NCBI RefSeq assembly: GCF_002847285.1
Contig: NZ_CP025407.1
Span: forward strand, 4,868,501-4,932,500
Length of the DNA: 64,000 nt
Direction: 5' to 3'
Source of the DNA: Streptomyces sp. CMB-StM0423
GTDB lineage: Bacteria > Actinomycetota > Actinomycetes > Streptomycetales > Streptomycetaceae
Position numbers and translations under genes: made by a program. Positions 34,961 to 43,320 of this stretch are shown here, in pieces (the stretch's first letter is position 1; every line of letters begins with the position of its first letter). Below the pieces are notes generated by a model. The model saw only the letters and a list, made by a program, of their open reading frames with translations. It was not told the DNA's origin and searched no databases.

Positions 34961-35046
34961 CGGTAGTACAACCGTACTCACGGTGAGTCGACACGGCCCG
35001 CTACCACCGGCACGGGCCCGCCGCCCCGCGGGGGGTGGCGGGCCCG

Positions 35047-35060
35047 TAAGCTCGTACGCG
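35047..35060 (+). promoter_or_regulatory. Putative leaderless promoter -10 box for the 29-residue gene
   Basis: TAAGCT at 35047-35052 lies 7 bases before the GTG at 35060, with no ribosome binding site. Confidence 0.4.
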
Positions 35061-35149
35061 TGAACGCCAAGACCCGCATCCGCGTCGTCAGCGCCACGCT
35101 CGTGCTGATCTTCGCCGTCGTCGCCATCGCCGCCGCCTTCGGCGGCTGA
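35060..35149 (+). CDS. 29-residue single-helix membrane peptide
   Basis: The short frame starts GTG AAC GCC and encodes a basic N-terminus (MNAKTRIRVVS) followed by one hydrophobic helix (ATLVLIFAVVAIAAAF) and a Gly-Gly end, stopping at TGA 35147-35149. A -10-like TAAGCT lies 7 bases before the GTG. It is probably a single-pass membrane peptide, inside-out by the positive-inside rule. Such mini-proteins are often missed. No homolog comes to mind, and function is unknown. Confidence 0.5.
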   Translation: MNAKTRIRVVSATLVLIFAVVAIAAAFGG

Positions 35150-35169
35150 GGCGCCCGCCTACGGAACAC

Positions 35170-36153
35170 TCACCAGGCGAACGCCTCCGGGGACGGACCC
35201 GGGCCCGGGAAGATCTCGTCGAGCGACGCCAGCAGCCCGTCCGGCAGCGTCAGGTCCAGCGCCGGCAGCGCGGACGTGAGCTGCTCCATCGTGCGCGGGC
35301 CCACGATCGGGCCCGTCACGCCCGGCCGCGTCAGCAGCCACGCGAGGGCCACCTCCGCCGGGTCCAGGCCGTGCTCGGCGACCAGATCCTCGTACGCCTG
35401 CACCTGCTCGCGCACCGCGCCCCGCGACAGCGCCGCCCCCGAGCGCGCGCCGCCGCCCTCGCGCTCCTTGCGCAGCGCGCCGCCCAGCAGGCCGCCGCCC
35501 AGCGGGGACCACGCGATGATGCCGAGGCCGTAGCTCCCGGCGGCCGGGATGACCTCCATCTCGGCGCGCCGCTCGTACAGGTTGTAGAGGCACTGCTCGC
35601 TCACGAGGCCCAGCGAGTGCCGCCGCCGCGCCGCCTCGTTGGCCTGGGCGATGTGCCAGCCCGCGTGGTTGGACGAGCCGGCGTAGAGGATCTTGCCCTG
35701 CTGCACGAGGACGTCGACGGCCTGCCAGATCTCGTCCCAGGGCGTGTGCCGGTCGACGTGGTGGAACTGGTAGAGGTCGATGTGGTCCGTCTGCAGCCGC
35801 TTGAGGCTGGCGTCGACGGCGCGGCGGATGTTGAGCGCCGAGAGCCGGTCGTGGTTGGGCCAGGTGGTGTCGCGGTCGGCGTCCATCGAGCCGTAGACCT
35901 TGGTGGCGAGCACGACCTTGTCGCGGCGGCCGCCGCCCTGCGCGAGCCAGGTGCCGACGATCTCCTCGGTACGGCCCTTGTTCTCGCCCCAGCCGTAGAC
36001 GTTGGCGGTGTCGAAGAAGTTGATGCCCGCGTCGAGGGCGGCGTCCATCATGGCGTGGCTCGCGGCCTCGTCGGCATGCGGCCCGAAGTTCATGGTGCCG
36101 AGCACGAGCCGGCTGACCTTGAGTCCCGTACGTCCCAACTGCGTATACCTCAT
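35170..36153 (-). CDS. Aldo/keto reductase
   Basis: A 327-residue NADP-dependent aldo/keto reductase of the YajO/Kv-beta-like type. The catalytic tetrad is visible: Asp and Tyr in FDTANVYGWGENKG, Lys in VVLATKVYG, and His in YQFHHVD. The cofactor-binding C-terminal part includes IVGPRTMEQL. The start given is the ATG of MRYTQLGRTG. A TTG three codons earlier (36162) is better spaced from AAGGAG and may be the true start. A perfect palindrome at 36171-36188 overlaps this ribosome binding site. The substrate is unknown; the neighbours give no pathway. Confidence 0.9.
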   Translation of the reverse strand: MRYTQLGRTGLKVSRLVLGTMNFGPHADEAASHAMMDAALDAGINFFDTANVYGWGENKGRTEEIVGTWLAQGGGRRDKVVLATKVYGSMDADRDTTWPNHDRLSALNIRRAVDASLKRLQTDHIDLYQFHHVDRHTPWDEIWQAVDVLVQQGKILYAGSSNHAGWHIAQANEAARRRHSLGLVSEQCLYNLYERRAEMEVIPAAGSYGLGIIAWSPLGGGLLGGALRKEREGGGARSGAALSRGAVREQVQAYEDLVAEHGLDPAEVALAWLLTRPGVTGPIVGPRTMEQLTSALPALDLTLPDGLLASLDEIFPGPGPSPEAFAW

Positions 36154-36170
36154 GAGGATCAAGCCAACTC

Positions 36171-36188
36171 CTTCGAGCGCGCTCGAAG
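36171..36188. promoter_or_regulatory. 18-bp perfect palindrome upstream of the aldo/keto reductase gene
   Basis: CTTCGAGCGCGCTCGAAG reads the same on both strands. On the minus strand its end supplies the first bases of AAGGAG, the probable ribosome binding site of the reductase gene. It could be a repressor operator or an RNA hairpin that hides the ribosome binding site. Confidence 0.5.
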
Positions 36189-36274
36189 CAAGCACAACGC
36201 ACACGCAGCGCAGGCGTATCCGGCACGCGGATCCGGCCCCCGTACCCGCGCGTGCGCATGGCAGGCTTGGCGCC

Positions 36275-37291
36275 ATGCGCGCCCACCGCCTGCCGACCGC
36301 CGCCGCCCTCCTGACCGCGGCGGCGGTGGCGACCTCCGCCGCGTACGCCCCGCCCGCCGCGGCGCAGGACGACGTGATACTCACCGACCCCCGGATCACC
36401 GAGTCCAGCGGCCTGGCCGCCAGCCGGCAGCACGAGAACGTGTACTGGACGCACAACGACTCCGACGACGGCCCGTACGTCTACGCCGTCGACGGCGAGA
36501 CCGGCGAGACGCTGGCGACGATCACGCTGCGCGGCATAGGGGAGCCGCGCGACGTCGAGGCCATCTCGCTCGGACCCGACAACCAGCTCTACGTCGGCGA
36601 CATCGGCGACAACATGGACGGCTCCTGGTCGTACGTGTGGATCTACCGCTTCCCCGAACCGAAGCAGCTCAAGGACGCGACCGTGGACGCGGTGCAGTAC
36701 GAGGCGCAGTACGAGGACGGCCCGCGGGACGCGGAGGCGCTGATGGTGCACCCGAAGACGGGGCGGGTGTACGTGGTGAGCAAGAAGGAGAACGGGGGCG
36801 CGGCGCTGTACGCCGGTCCCGAGGAGCTGTCGACGGGCTCGATGAACATCTTCGAGCGGGTCGCGCCGGTCAACCTGTGGGTGACGGACGGGGCGTTCTC
36901 GCCCGACGGTACGCGGCTGGCGCTGCGCAGCTACGTCGGCGGGCGGATGTACCGCTTCGAGAACGGCAAGCCGGAGGAGGACGGGCGTCTCGACGTGCCG
37001 CTGCAGCGGCAGGGCGAGTCGATGACGTACACGGCGGACGGGTCGGCGATCGTGTTCGGGAGCGAGGGGGAACAGAGCGACCTGATCTGGCGTGAGGTCG
37101 AGGGGGGCGGCTCGTCGTCGGACGGGGCGGACGGCTCGGGTGGGTCGGGGGGCGGCTCGGGCGACGGCGCGGGCGGGGCAGGGGGCGACGAGGACCGCGA
37201 CCCGCTGAAGACGGTGCTGCTGGTGGCCGGTGGCATCGGCGCGGTGGTGGGGCTGCGCAAGCTGCTGGCGCGGCGGCCGCGACCGGACTGA
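36275..37291 (+). CDS. Secreted beta-propeller-like protein with C-terminal membrane anchor
   Basis: A 338-residue exported protein. A signal peptide covers about residues 1-30 (basic start, AAALLTAAAVATSAAYA, likely cleavage after AAA-Q). The body (ILTDPRITESSGLAASRQHENVYWTHNDSDD, then GEPRDVEAISLGPDNQLYVGDIGDN) looks like a repeat-built propeller as in WD40/esterase-like extracellular domains. A Gly/Ser-rich linker of about 40 residues precedes a C-terminal helix (TVLLVAGGIGAVVGL) and a basic tail (RKLLARRPRPD), so the protein should stay anchored on the outer face of the membrane. There is no LPXTG motif. CAGGCT lies 7 bases before the ATG as a possible -10 box. Confidence 0.75.
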   Translation: MRAHRLPTAAALLTAAAVATSAAYAPPAAAQDDVILTDPRITESSGLAASRQHENVYWTHNDSDDGPYVYAVDGETGETLATITLRGIGEPRDVEAISLGPDNQLYVGDIGDNMDGSWSYVWIYRFPEPKQLKDATVDAVQYEAQYEDGPRDAEALMVHPKTGRVYVVSKKENGGAALYAGPEELSTGSMNIFERVAPVNLWVTDGAFSPDGTRLALRSYVGGRMYRFENGKPEEDGRLDVPLQRQGESMTYTADGSAIVFGSEGEQSDLIWREVEGGGSSSDGADGSGGSGGGSGDGAGGAGGDEDRDPLKTVLLVAGGIGAVVGLRKLLARRPRPD

Positions 37292-37308
37292 GCGGGTCGG
37301 ATCCCCCC

Positions 37309-38139
37309 TCAGGCGTCCTCCTTCTGGCACTCCTCCGAGTGGAAGATCCCCGCCCCGCCCTGCGGCAGCGTCCATCCCGTCGCACGGCGGTGTTCGAGCA
37401 GCGACTCCAGGCCGTCGAGCATCCGCTCCGTGGCGAACTTGTACGTCTCCTCGTCCAGCGCCGAGAAGGAGTCCTCGGACAGTCCGGCGATCCTCGGATA
37501 GCGCCCGGACGTCATCGCCGACTCCAGCGCCGGTGACTGCGCCTCCCAGAACTCCTGGTCGCTGATCCCGGTCCGCTCCTCCGCCTGCTTGGCGTTGACG
37601 TGCACCCGGGCGAGGCCGGCGGCGGTGGAGTCGAGCGAGGTGATGAAGCCGACCTTCTCCTGGTCGGTGAGCAGCAGCCCGTCGAAGACGCTGAGGGCCA
37701 GCTCGAAGGAGTCCAGCCCGTTGGGGCCGAGGACGGGCCGGCCCTGGTCGACCTGGAGCAGCCACGGGTGTTCGAGGTAGTGCTCCCAGAACGAGTGGGC
37801 CAGCTCCCGCAGCCGCTCCCGCCAGGTCGGCTTGCTCTCGAAGCGCTCGACGTCCTCCGGCTCGATCGACCCGACACCGTCGAGCATCAGGTCCAGCAGC
37901 TCGGCCTTGCCGGGCACGTGCCGGTACAGCGACATGGTGCCCACGCCGAGACTTACGGCGATCTTGCGCATCGAGACCGCCTCCAGCCCTTCGGCATCCG
38001 CGATGCCGATCGCGGTGAACACGATCCGGTCCACCGAGATGCCGGGCTTCGGACCGCGCTTGCCGCGCTCGTCGATGCCCCAGAGCAGGGCCATGCTGCG
38101 GCTGAGGTCGCCGCTGCCGCTGTGTTCCCTTGCCGCCAT
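37309..38139 (-). CDS. TetR-family repressor of the adjacent ABC exporter
   Basis: A 276-residue TetR-family regulator with an AcrR-type C-terminal ligand domain. The helix-turn-helix is AVSMRKIAVSLGVGTMSLYRHVPGKAELLDLMLD. The ATG at 38139 (MAAREHSGSGD) is chosen over the upstream open frame. It is divergent from a DrrAB-type ABC transporter, and two inverted repeats lie in the 85-bp gap, so it probably represses the exporter and itself until a drug-like ligand binds. Length and layout match regulators found next to daunorubicin-resistance-type exporters. Confidence 0.9.
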   Translation of the reverse strand: MAAREHSGSGDLSRSMALLWGIDERGKRGPKPGISVDRIVFTAIGIADAEGLEAVSMRKIAVSLGVGTMSLYRHVPGKAELLDLMLDGVGSIEPEDVERFESKPTWRERLRELAHSFWEHYLEHPWLLQVDQGRPVLGPNGLDSFELALSVFDGLLLTDQEKVGFITSLDSTAAGLARVHVNAKQAEERTGISDQEFWEAQSPALESAMTSGRYPRIAGLSEDSFSALDEETYKFATERMLDGLESLLEHRRATGWTLPQGGAGIFHSEECQKEDA

Positions 38140-38170
38140 GCGGCCGAGTCTAGCTGCGGACTTGCGATCT

Positions 38171-38207
38171 GCGTACACTGTATGCGTAAATGAGTACGGC
38201 GTACTCA
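38171..38207. promoter_or_regulatory. Probable TetR operators between tetR and the ABC exporter genes
   Basis: A perfect palindrome TGAGTAC-GGC-GTACTCA spans 38191-38207, and an imperfect one GCGTAC-ACT-GTATGC spans 38171-38185. They lie between the divergent starts at 38139 and 38225, where RNA polymerase must bind. Confidence 0.6.
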
Positions 38208-38224
38208 GATAGGGGAGGAAGAGC

Positions 38225-39304
<1,080 letters not shown>

Positions 39305-39410
39305 GTACCGTCACCGACACCGCGGCGGCGGAGAAGCGCCCCCGGCCCCCGCCCGCGAGCAGGCCCCCGGCGGGGCCCTGAAGTGGGCGATCGCCGACTG
39401 CTGGACCGTC

Positions 39411-40157
39411 GTGCGCCGCGGCCTGCTGCACTACCGCAGGCAGCCGTCGAACATCGCCTGGCAGCTCGGCTTCCCCGTCGTCTCCGTGCTGCTCTTCGTC
39501 TACGTCTTCGGCAGCGCGATGGAGGGCGGCGCGGACGCCTACAAGTCGTATGCGATGCCCGGCATGTTCGCGATGACCATGGCCTTCGGGTTCATGAACA
39601 CCGCCATGCTGATCGCCATCGACAAGGAGCACGGCATCACCGACCGCTTCCGCTCCATGCCGATGTCCCCGTCGGCCGTGGTCAGCGGCCGGGGCGTCTC
39701 CGACCTCATCGGCGCCGGGCTGGACCTGGCGGTGATGGCGGCGATCGCGCTGGTCATCGGCTGGCGCTCGGACGGCTCGGTGCTGGAGACCGCGGCGGCA
39801 TTCGCGCTGCTGCTGTGGCTGCGCTTCGCGCTGATCTGGGTCGGGGTGGTGCTCGGTCTGCTGACGCCCAACCAGGAGGCGGCGGGCAATCTTTTCGCGG
39901 TCGCGTTCCCGTTCGGCATGGTCTCCAGCGTCTTCGCCTCACCGGCGGACATGCCGGGCTGGCTGGGCGCGATAGCGATGTGGAACCCGGTGTCCTCCAC
40001 GGCCAACGCGGTGCGCGAGCTGTTCGGCAACCCGGGGCGGCTGGGCGACTCGTGGATCGAGCAGCACGCGATGCTGATGGCGGTGGTGTGGCCCGTGGTG
40101 ATCACGGCGGTGTTCCTGCCGCTGGCGGTACGGAAGTACCAGCGGCTGTCGCTCTGA
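39411..40157 (+). CDS. ABC transporter permease, DrrB-type (N-terminus frameshifted)
   Basis: A permease of the DrrB/ABC-2 family with about six helices (IAWQLGFPVVSVLLFVYVFGSAM, MFAMTMAFGFMNTAMLIAI and others). The original start is probably the ATG at 39301, which overlaps the ATPase stop and encodes MSTVTDTAAAEKRP, but that frame stops at 39381. The family-like sequence ARE QAPGGALKWAIADCWTVV continues in the adjacent frame. One extra C in the C-run near 39339-39343 would join them into a 285-residue protein. As sequenced, translation could only begin at the GTG at 39411, losing about 36 cytosolic residues. It works with the ATPase encoded upstream. Confidence 0.85.
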   Translation: MRRGLLHYRRQPSNIAWQLGFPVVSVLLFVYVFGSAMEGGADAYKSYAMPGMFAMTMAFGFMNTAMLIAIDKEHGITDRFRSMPMSPSAVVSGRGVSDLIGAGLDLAVMAAIALVIGWRSDGSVLETAAAFALLLWLRFALIWVGVVLGLLTPNQEAAGNLFAVAFPFGMVSSVFASPADMPGWLGAIAMWNPVSSTANAVRELFGNPGRLGDSWIEQHAMLMAVVWPVVITAVFLPLAVRKYQRLSL

Positions 40158-40172
40158 CCGCGCGCCTACGGA

Positions 40173-40207
40173 ACGGGCCCGGCACGCGGGAGGCGCGCCG
40201 GGCCCGT
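40173..40207. terminator. Bidirectional terminator between the permease gene and serC
   Basis: ACGGGCCCGGC (40173-40183) pairs perfectly over 11 bp with GCCGGGCCCGT (40197-40207). It lies between two convergent genes. Confidence 0.7.
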
Positions 40208-40225
40208 AACGGGGGTGAACGGAGC

Positions 40226-41344
40226 TCAGATCCGCTCGACCACGTAGTCGATACAGCGGGTCAGGGCCTCGACGTCGGCGGGGTCGACCGCGGGGTACAT
40301 CGCGATCCGGAGCTGGTTGCGCCCCAGCTTGCGGTACGGCTCGGTGTCCACGATGCCGTTGGCCCGCAGCGTCCTGGCGACGGCGGCGGCGTCCACGTCG
40401 TCGGAGAAGTCGATCGTGCCGACGACCGCGGACCGCTGCGCCGGGTCGGCGACGAACGGGGTGGTGGCCTTCGCCTCCTCGGCCCAGTTGTAGAGCGTCC
40501 GGGCGGAGGCGGCGGTGCGGCGTACGGCCCATTCCAGACCGCCCTGGCCGTTCATCCAGTCGAGCTGCTCGGCGAGGAGGAACAGAGTGGCGAGGGCGGG
40601 GGTGTTGTACGTCTGGTTCTTGCGGGAGTTGTCGATCGCCGTGGGCAGCGAGAAGAACTCCGGCACGTGCCGCCCGGAGGCGTGCACGCGCGCGGCCCGC
40701 TCCAGGGCGGCGGGCGAGAACGCGGCGATCCAGATCCCGCCGTCGGAGGCGAAGGACTTCTGCGGCGCGAAGTAGTACACGTCGGTCTCCGCCACGTCCA
40801 CCGGCAGCCCGCCGGCCCCGGACGTCGCGTCGACGAGCACGAGCGCCCCGTCGTCGGCCCCCTCGACCCGGCGCAGCGGCATGGCGACACCGGTGGAGGT
40901 CTCGTTGTGCGTCAGCGCGTACACGTCCACCCCGGCCTCGGCCCGCGACTCAGGGTGCGTACCGGGCTCGGACGAGACGACGGTCGGCTCGTCCAGCCAC
41001 GGGGCGAGCTTCGCGGCCTTGGCGAACTTCGAGGAGAACTCGCCGAAGGACAGGTGCTGCGACTTGCGCTCGATCAGCCCGTGGGTGGCCACATCCCAGA
41101 ACGCGGTGGCCCCACCGTTCCCGAGAACCACCTCGTACCCCTCGGGCAACGAGAACAGCTCACGCACCCCGTCACGCACCCGGCCGACGAGGTCCCGCAC
41201 GGGAGCCTGCCGGTGAGACGTACCGAGAAGAGAGGATCCGGTGGCGGCCAGCGCCTCAAGCGCCTCGGTGCGCACCTTGGACGGGCCCGACCCGAAGCGT
41301 CCGTCGGCGGGCTTGATGTCATCAGGAATCACGATCTCAGCCAC
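40226..41344 (-). CDS. serC: Phosphoserine aminotransferase
   Basis: A 372-residue class V PLP aminotransferase. It makes 3-phosphoserine from 3-phosphohydroxypyruvate and glutamate in serine synthesis, and can also serve pyridoxal phosphate synthesis. Actinobacterial SerC features are the start DIKPADGRFGSGPSKVR, GTSHRQAPV, the PLP-binding Lys in YYFAPQKSFASDGG and ALTHNETSTGVAMP. The ATG at 41344 gives the normal length. It is monocistronic, convergent with the ABC permease gene and divergent from the toxin-like gene. Confidence 0.95.
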   Translation of the reverse strand: MAEIVIPDDIKPADGRFGSGPSKVRTEALEALAATGSSLLGTSHRQAPVRDLVGRVRDGVRELFSLPEGYEVVLGNGGATAFWDVATHGLIERKSQHLSFGEFSSKFAKAAKLAPWLDEPTVVSSEPGTHPESRAEAGVDVYALTHNETSTGVAMPLRRVEGADDGALVLVDATSGAGGLPVDVAETDVYYFAPQKSFASDGGIWIAAFSPAALERAARVHASGRHVPEFFSLPTAIDNSRKNQTYNTPALATLFLLAEQLDWMNGQGGLEWAVRRTAASARTLYNWAEEAKATTPFVADPAQRSAVVGTIDFSDDVDAAAVARTLRANGIVDTEPYRKLGRNQLRIAMYPAVDPADVEALTRCIDYVVERI

Positions 41345-41451
41345 CCCCGAAGCCTACGACCCACCCACCCGCCGACGACGCTCCTGTCCACCCTCTGAGA
41401 CAAGAACACCCACGTGGTGGGCGGCCCGCCGGGCACCGCCTCCGGCGCGTA

Positions 41452-41480
41452 TTCACACGGTGAGTGACGGTCGCTAACTT
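41452..41480 (+). promoter_or_regulatory. Probable sigma-70-type promoter of the toxin-like gene
   Basis: TTCACA (41452-41457) and TAACTT (41475-41480) are separated by 17 bp. Transcription from about 41487 would give a short leader containing AGGAGGTGG before the ATG at 41504. Confidence 0.5.
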
Positions 41481-41503
41481 TGTGCGGACAGGAGGTGGGA
41501 GCG

Positions 41504-42904
41504 ATGGGGAGTCGCCCGACGGACTGGCACGTGCTCGACCTCGACGAGGATCCGGTCCCTGGCGACCCGGCTCGCGTCCGGCAACTGGCACGGGAGTTAC
41601 ATGACTTCGCCGACGACGTCGGCGGGGCCCTCCGCGACATCAAGGCGATGGCGGGCGAAGACGCCATCCTGCGGTGGGCGGGGAAGACGGCGAAGGCGTT
41701 CCAGGACGAGTTCGAGGACGTTCCGAAGAACCTGAAGAAGCTCCAGCGCTCGTACGATCTGGCGGGCGACGCGCTCGCGGCGTACTGGCCGAAGCTGGAG
41801 CGGGCGCAGTCCTTGGCGGACAAGGCGCTGGTCCGGGGGCGCGAGGCCCGCAGCGAGTTATCGTCCGCGACCGGCCGTCTGGACTCGGCCGACTCCTGGT
41901 TCGAGCGAGCCACGGCCAAGACCAAGGAGTACGACGAGAAGGAGGGCAAGGAGAAGCCCGACGAGTCCGACCTACGCGCCGCTGCCCGCAACGCGACCGA
42001 CGCCAAGTCCGCCCGGGCCAGCGCCCAGACGGCCGTCGACAACGCGCAAGGCGGCCTCGAAGCGGCCAAGAAGATGGCCGCCGACGCCAAGAAGATGCGC
42101 GAGGACGCCGCGTCCGAGGCCAAGGACAAGCTGGAAGAAGCCTCGGACGCCGGTATTCAGAACCGGAAGTGGTGGGAGAAGGCGGTCGACTGGGTCAAGG
42201 ACAACTGGGACACCATCGTCAGCGTCTGCAAGGTCATCGTCGCGGTCCTGGGCATCGTCGTCCTGATCATCGGCGGCCCGCTGGCGTGGGTGGTTCTCGC
42301 GGCCGCTCTGGTCGTTCTGGCCGACACCCTGATGAAGTACATGAACGGCGAGGCATCCCTGTGGGATGTCGCCTTCGCCGCGCTGGACTGCATCCCCGGC
42401 ATGAAGGGCCTCACCACCCTGGGCGGCCTGGCCAGGGGCCTCAAGGGCGGGCTGGCCGCGGTCAAGGGCGGTATGAAGGCCATGGCGGGTCGCCTCCGCG
42501 GCTCCCTCGACGACCTGGCAACCGCGCTGAAGCGGCGCCCGGAGCGCCGTCCGCGTATCGGTCCTCCGATGCGGATGACCATGGAGAGTGTGCGCAACAT
42601 CTCCGCGCGCTACCAGGTGGATCTGACGGGAATACGCGTCAATATCAATCGAAACGTGTCCGGTGTGTGCGGAACCACTCCCACCGCGAATCGGATCAAT
42701 CTCTATCGCGACGCCTTCTACGACGAACAGACCCTGGCTCGTACGCTGGCCCACGAGAGGTTCCACGTCGACCAGATCAGGAACGGCCGCAGGGTGCCCG
42801 AGGACCCTGCCGAGCTGGCCCGGTGGGAGGACGAAGCGTACGCCTTCGAGGAGGAGTGGTGGCAGAATCACCCACTGAACCAGCCCCCGGGAGACGGTGA
42901 CTGA
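41504..42904 (+). CDS. Type VII-secretion-like polymorphic toxin with C-terminal HExxH domain
   Basis: A 466-residue modular protein. The N-terminus (RPTDWHVLDLDEDPVPGDPARVRQLARELHDFADD) matches the start of putative T7SS-secreted actinomycete proteins, followed by a long helical WXG100/LXG-like region with charged heptads to about residue 220. Two hydrophobic helices follow (IVSVCKVIVAVLGIVVLIIGG; WVVLAAALVVLADTLM), then a Gly-rich linker. The last 100 residues carry LAHERFHVDQ, a HExxH zinc-peptidase motif at about 417-421, with a possible third ligand in WEDEAYAFEEE. The C-terminal region is less GC-rich than its neighbours, suggesting exchangeable toxin tips. It starts with ATG after AGGAGGTGG. 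Toxin function is an inference. Confidence 0.7.
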   Translation: MGSRPTDWHVLDLDEDPVPGDPARVRQLARELHDFADDVGGALRDIKAMAGEDAILRWAGKTAKAFQDEFEDVPKNLKKLQRSYDLAGDALAAYWPKLERAQSLADKALVRGREARSELSSATGRLDSADSWFERATAKTKEYDEKEGKEKPDESDLRAAARNATDAKSARASAQTAVDNAQGGLEAAKKMAADAKKMREDAASEAKDKLEEASDAGIQNRKWWEKAVDWVKDNWDTIVSVCKVIVAVLGIVVLIIGGPLAWVVLAAALVVLADTLMKYMNGEASLWDVAFAALDCIPGMKGLTTLGGLARGLKGGLAAVKGGMKAMAGRLRGSLDDLATALKRRPERRPRIGPPMRMTMESVRNISARYQVDLTGIRVNINRNVSGVCGTTPTANRINLYRDAFYDEQTLARTLAHERFHVDQIRNGRRVPEDPAELARWEDEAYAFEEEWWQNHPLNQPPGDGD

Positions 42905-42906
42905 TC

Positions 42907-43239
42907 ATGGCGAACACCTGGGACGACTGGCTGCGTGCCTACGAGATCGCGTACCGCTCCCCGACGCCTCCGCTGCAACTCCCGTGCCCCAACTGCGGCG
43001 CGCGTGCGCTGTCGCTCCTGTTCCGGGAGAAGACCTCCGACGGAATCGGCCATGTGTTCTTCTGGTGCGGGTCGTGTGGGTTCGGAATTCATCTTTCCCG
43101 TGTCGACGTTCCGGATGGCGCCGCATTCATCCCGTACGACGCACCCGCGGACGAGCAGCCACTTCCGCCCAGTTACACCCTTGTTCATCCGGAGGACTCG
43201 GAGGACGAGGGCGAAGACGTCGAGTCCGAAGTCTTCTGA
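42907..43239 (+). CDS. Small zinc-ribbon protein, candidate immunity protein
   Basis: A 110-residue cytosolic protein starting 2 bp after the stop of the toxin-like gene. It has two Cys pairs, CPNCGA and CGSCGF, about 30 residues apart, forming a likely zinc ribbon (LQLPCPNCGARALSLLFREK, FFWCGSCGFGIHLSR). The tail is strongly acidic (HPEDSEDEGEDVESEVF). Its position directly after a polymorphic toxin-like gene is that of an immunity gene. The zinc ribbon may also be only a small regulator. I know of no defined family for it. Confidence 0.6.
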   Translation: MANTWDDWLRAYEIAYRSPTPPLQLPCPNCGARALSLLFREKTSDGIGHVFFWCGSCGFGIHLSRVDVPDGAAFIPYDAPADEQPLPPSYTLVHPEDSEDEGEDVESEVF

Positions 43240-43274
43240 CCTCCGCGGGGCGGTGGTCCGGCGGACGCGGCCGG

Positions 43275-43313
43275 CCGCCGGGGGCCGCGCGCGACGGCGG
43301 TGGCCCCCGGCGG
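43275..43313. terminator. Bidirectional terminator between the zinc-ribbon and xylanase genes
   Basis: CCGCCGGGGGCC (43275-43286) pairs perfectly over 12 bp with GGCCCCCGGCGG (43302-43313). It lies between convergent genes. Confidence 0.7.
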
Positions 43314-43320
43314 GGCGGTG

